From NCBI GenBank assembly GCA_003991915.1, contig RQTK01000985.1, positions 62,001 to 126,000 on the forward strand: a stretch of 64,000 bases of DNA, read 5' to 3'. Both the position numbers and the translations under genes were made by a program. The notes beneath the pieces were generated by a model. It saw only the letters and a list, made by a program, of their open reading frames with translations, had not been told where the DNA came from and searched no databases. This document shows positions 1 through 64,000 of the stretch, piece after piece (within the stretch, counting starts at the first letter, position 1; each line of letters starts with the position of its first letter). Source of the stretch: Elysia chlorotica. Lineage: Eukaryota > Mollusca > Gastropoda > Plakobranchidae.

Positions 1-799
1 AGAACAAAAAAATATAAGTAAACTATAATTCTAATTGTAAAAGTTCCATAAAAAACCCACAACAAAATTATTTAAAATACAGATTTATCAACCCTCTTGT
101 TAAATATTTGTGTTTGCTGATTTTGAGTTTTATTGGCTGGACGTTTTTGTAAAATATCTCTTCTGTTTCCAATCTATCATTTTACTATTGTATGCTGTGA
201 AAAATGGCACACAGTCATTCTTTTTTTTGTTGATTGACACTTTTCTTAGTTTTTGCTATAATGAGTAATGTTTGGGAACCTTTGGCGCAACGATTAGCAT
301 AGTTGGAACACCTTTGTGAATGTGTTGTTTAGGATAACCTGCGAGGACAGTTGTGTCACCCAGCTTGGAATGGGTAGCTTAGGCTCTCGAATCACAGCGA
401 ATGTGAAGTGCTGCAAGGATAGTAAAGGCAACCTAACTCACAAATAAAAGATAATTAACATAACAATAAATAACATAGTGTTTTTTTCGCCATGCCAGAT
501 ATGCTTTTTTAAAAATTTTTTGGCATTCTCTCTAGACCGTGGAAATAGGAACAAATTCACTGCAAACACACTTTATGTACTTCTTCCCTTTTATTAGTTT
601 TAAAAGAGCCACCCATAAATATTAGTAATCCAGATTTATGGTTTTGTTAGAGATGGGTGAACATGTAAAGTATTTATGTCACACTGGAATTGCCCACTTA
701 CTGTTATCCTACTAGTTTGCTTCATCTATTTCTAATAATGCAACTACTGCTGCTACTATTGCTATTACATGCACTTTTCCTCCTTCTTCTCCTACTGCA

Positions 800-855
<56 letters not shown>

Positions 856-857
856 GC

Positions 858-926
<69 letters not shown>

Positions 927-2134
927 TATTTTATTATAGCCATGTGGTTTTGTGCCTTATCTCAACTTAATCTTTTTAATTAATGTGGTTGATGTAATTA
1001 AGTGCTAGTGCTTTCAGAAACAATTTTGTCATTTTAAGTCATACTTTGTTCCTAATTCATAAAATCTATTAAAGAAGACTTATTTTAGAGGAAACATCTA
1101 GGGGGCAAAAGCGCTGGTATTTTTTCGGTCTTCAATTCAATTAATGATTTTGTAAATTATAGAAACATTCAATGCAATATGAAAAGACTACTTTCCATAA
1201 CATTTGGCTGTTTTTTTATCTTTTAATTTATCTGTTGAATAGACCTGCCAAGGCACATTCATCTAGTGCATTTTGGAAAGTGCTGATATCATGCAGTCTC
1301 ACACCTACCCACCCACCCACACACATACACACAAATTACTTACCATGCTGGTACTAGATTGTTGCTGTGATTGCAAAGATTCTCACTTGCACAACTCATA
1401 AAACTTTTGTTATTAAACCAACACATGGTTTTGCATCAGGGTTGATTTTAAATTTGTAGAGAGGTGTCCTAGATAAGCCCTAGCCTTGCTAATCTTGGGC
1501 CCACTCCTCAGAAACCCTTATCCTATGGGTCCACTGCTGAGCAGTCTATCACCACCCATCTTATCTTAACTATTGTGATAATCTTTATCTGACCAGTGCT
1601 TTCTTAAGAATTTCATTTACTTAGGTCTGCTGACATAAATATACCGTTGTGTGTACTGTTATTTGGATTTCAGTATACCTTTGTAAAGAGATTCAAGTAA
1701 GAGAGAGATAAAGGACGAGAGAAGGGGGGACTAAGTGAAAAAGAGAGAGGAAGAGATAGAGGTCAGATACAGGAAAAGAAAGAAAAGGAAAATGATGAGG
1801 GTTGCAAAAGGAGAAAAAGAAGAATCGTAAGAATATTGAGAGAATGGAAAGCTGTCAAGACACAAAGAGGGGGGTGAAGAGGAAAGGGAAGAAATTGTTG
1901 TAATGTAGCGCTAGTACATGTAGTGGTTTTCAGTCCTGGCAATACTGAAAAATCGGCAGTAGCAGTGGTCATTGTGGTTTTGTTACCTTAGTATATTTTT
2001 GTTGTTGTTAATATTCATCTTTTTGAAATTGATTTCAGGTTAACTGGTTTCTTTGACAAGCGTAATAATTGTCTGCAGCTTCAAGCATCATGATTTCATT
2101 TCATTTAAAATTTGATTTTTGTTGTTGTTTCCAG
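1..2134 (+). other. Intron upstream of E1
   Basis: AT-rich sequence with no exon that I can match to the neurofibromin N-terminus. It contains a triplet microsatellite at 801-935 and a purine-rich stretch at 1690-1890. A real short exon here could be missed, because the N-terminus is poorly conserved. Confidence 0.6.
801..935. repeat. Compound (CTA)n-(TAT)n microsatellite
   Basis: About 18 CTA units run directly into about 26 TAT units. Read as protein they give poly-Leu/poly-Tyr, which is not a gene. Confidence 0.95.
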
Positions 2135-62233
<60,099 letters not shown>

Positions 62234-63830
62234 TGTTGACCGACGTGGGCTAATGTTGACCGACGTGGACCGATGTGGACTGATGTGGGCTGACACTGGT
62301 AACCTCAGTGCACTGAAAGGAGGATTCGTTACAGACAAGGTTCCTACCTTTGGGGATTGTGCAAATCGTGCATTGGAAGCAAAATCAAGCACAGCTAGTG
62401 CTGGAAAGACATGAAACAAATTGAAAATAATTTTAAAACAAAGTCATGTTCTTGGCGTGTGTGGCAAATTACTTATTTGTGGATCAAGATATTTTTTTAA
62501 ATTGACAATTTTGAGGCTTGCTAAAAGGCTTATTTAAAAACAAATTATTGAAAAAAAATGTTTGTTGACCTTTAACACAAATGAAATTCTGCACAGTAAC
62601 GCACTTTAACTTCACGAACTCCAGAGACGACAGTTCTTTGAAAAGAAAACAGAAAGTTGGAACATCATCTTGTTCCATCTGGCGAGAGATGAGGCATCCA
62701 GAGCAAATCATTGCACATGTCCCCTCCCACCTGGAGGCCACCAATCAAAGTGGAAATTCAATGTTCCCTTTTTTCATATTGAAAATAGAATATCCCTGGA
62801 CGTAGAACTGATAGATAAAATTTCTCAAACTTTAAGAAAAGGTAGGACATGCACTTGATATTTGACGCTCAACAAGTAGAAATTCCAAGTCGTGCCTGAT
62901 TCACCCTGGCTGCCTCGGGATTATGTTCACCCATGATTTCAGAAACCAAGCAAAGCAGAGAGCACATATATATGAATAGGAAGTGCTCTACATCTCCAGT
63001 AATTTTTGACCGGCCAAAAGCGTGACGGTATTGTGAAATGTGCAGAAAACACTGCCAATACATTAAGGATTAGTCCTGAGGTAAAAATGAACCAATGCTA
63101 ATTATTTATGTCCCGCTCACAAAACAAAACAAAAAAATCTGGAAGGTCCAGGCTGTTTCCTGGATCATGTTCTAGTTGTTGTTGTTGTTGTAAAATAATG
63201 GTAAGTTATTTTTATTCCAATGTTCTCAAATTGAAACATGACTCTGTGTTTAATTAACGATGATTATTGCCTGAGTGACTTTCAAGGGCAAAAAGTTGTA
63301 TAAGCTACCAAGAAACTATTTTTAAATGTTCAATGTTAATTACCATATGTTGCACAGTTCTATTTATATAGCTTGACATAGACAGATCAAGTGATTGTAT
63401 TTCAGTGTGACACCGAGTGGATGAGAGGTTGATGCTTGTTTTATGCTGACTTTATGACTTACATACAGAGCGTTGTTTACTCTTGTCATATCACGACGGG
63501 GCCCGGCGCATCAACTGTGCTTGGGTACACTGATAACAGTATTATTGTTAAAACAAATTGTTACTCTTTATTAACTGAGAATAATATATCACATCAAAGA
63601 ACTATTGAGACAGGGATCTCTACCCTCACTAGCTGATCATACAGCAGCTCGTTGTTATGTTACATTCTCCTCGGAGCGGCTGTTGTGGCTCAGTGGGGGC
63701 CTCTAGACTCACCACACCCACCCACTTTCTCTTTTCTATTTACAAAAAAAAAACAATATACGTTATTAATCCCTGGATTGAAGGTTTACACAAACCAAAT
63801 GGGAAGCAATAAAATTCAACCTGGCAAAAA
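62234..63830 (+). other. Probable NF1 3' UTR
   Basis: No conserved reading frame follows the stop. Short imperfect repeats of gatgttgaccgacgtgg lie just after it (62221-62295), then AT-rich sequence to an AATAAA at 63808. The end is set only by that signal. Confidence 0.55.
63808..63813 (+). terminator. NF1: Candidate polyadenylation signal AATAAA
   Basis: First AATAAA that I see on the plus strand after the stop codon, about 1.6 kb downstream. Variant signals nearer the stop cannot be excluded. Confidence 0.45.
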
Positions 63831-64000
63831 TCATTTCTTTAAGCTTTTGTTTCACCCAATTCTTATATTGTTTTATTTTGTGATTCAAAGATCTAAAAAT
63901 TGCTTTTTGAAATATTGGGAACAGTCTACATTAACTGCATGTAATTGATATCATAATTAACCATTGTATTCATCATGTCTACGGCATGCTGATTAACAAG

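Overview
The window is animal nuclear DNA: AT-rich introns with GT..AG borders, GC-rich exons, microsatellites, tRNA-derived SINEs and DNA-transposon debris. It is filled by one plus-strand gene, an ortholog of neurofibromin (NF1), the Ras GTPase-activating protein and tumour suppressor. Exon sizes late in the gene (62, 115, 141, 127, 132, 101, 143 nt) match the vertebrate gene as I remember it. The SINEs end in a 'gttggacgttaaacc'-type tail that I associate with molluscs, so a gastropod is my best guess. That guess is inference, and I cannot name a species.

Layout. 1-2134 is intron upstream of the first recognisable exon; the start codon lies outside the window. About 59 exons run from 2135 to the stop codon at 62231-62233. 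Exons E1-E12 encode the N-terminal helical-repeat region, E13-E18 the Cys/Ser-rich region, E19-E26 the linker and tubulin-binding region, E27-E32 the RasGAP-related domain (GRD) with the arginine finger in E28, E34-E37 the Sec14-like lipid-binding module, E38-E40 the PH-like module, E41-E54 the C-terminal helical repeats, and E55-E59 the Ser-rich tail. A 3' UTR follows, with an AATAAA at 63808. Three assembly gaps (30133-30365, 47710-47880, 59343-59555) sit in or beside repeats.

Three things stand out. (1) The GRD has two alternative, phase-matched exons for the same segment, 30A (24656-24780) and 30B (27561-27697). Using both or neither breaks the frame, so exactly one must be used. They cover the segment where vertebrate NF1 takes its regulated exon 23a. 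(2) About fifteen exon borders carry tandem duplications that straddle the splice site, copying an acceptor plus exon start or an exon end plus donor 2 to 9 times. In four of these arrays all 19 coding differences that I count between copies are synonymous. (3) Exon E42 breaks after its first 31 codons and continues in frame into the C-terminal half of a piggyBac transposase. About 30 conserved neurofibromin residues and the donor are missing, although every downstream exon looks intact.

Repeats in introns include at least seven SINE-family copies (one with a perfect 14-bp target-site duplication), a non-LTR reverse-transcriptase relic with a SINE fragment inside it, a fold-back element carrying a tRNA-like sequence, and several minisatellites. 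I found no convincing second protein-coding gene; a few minus-strand exon-like pieces at 28635-29502 are listed as weak candidates.
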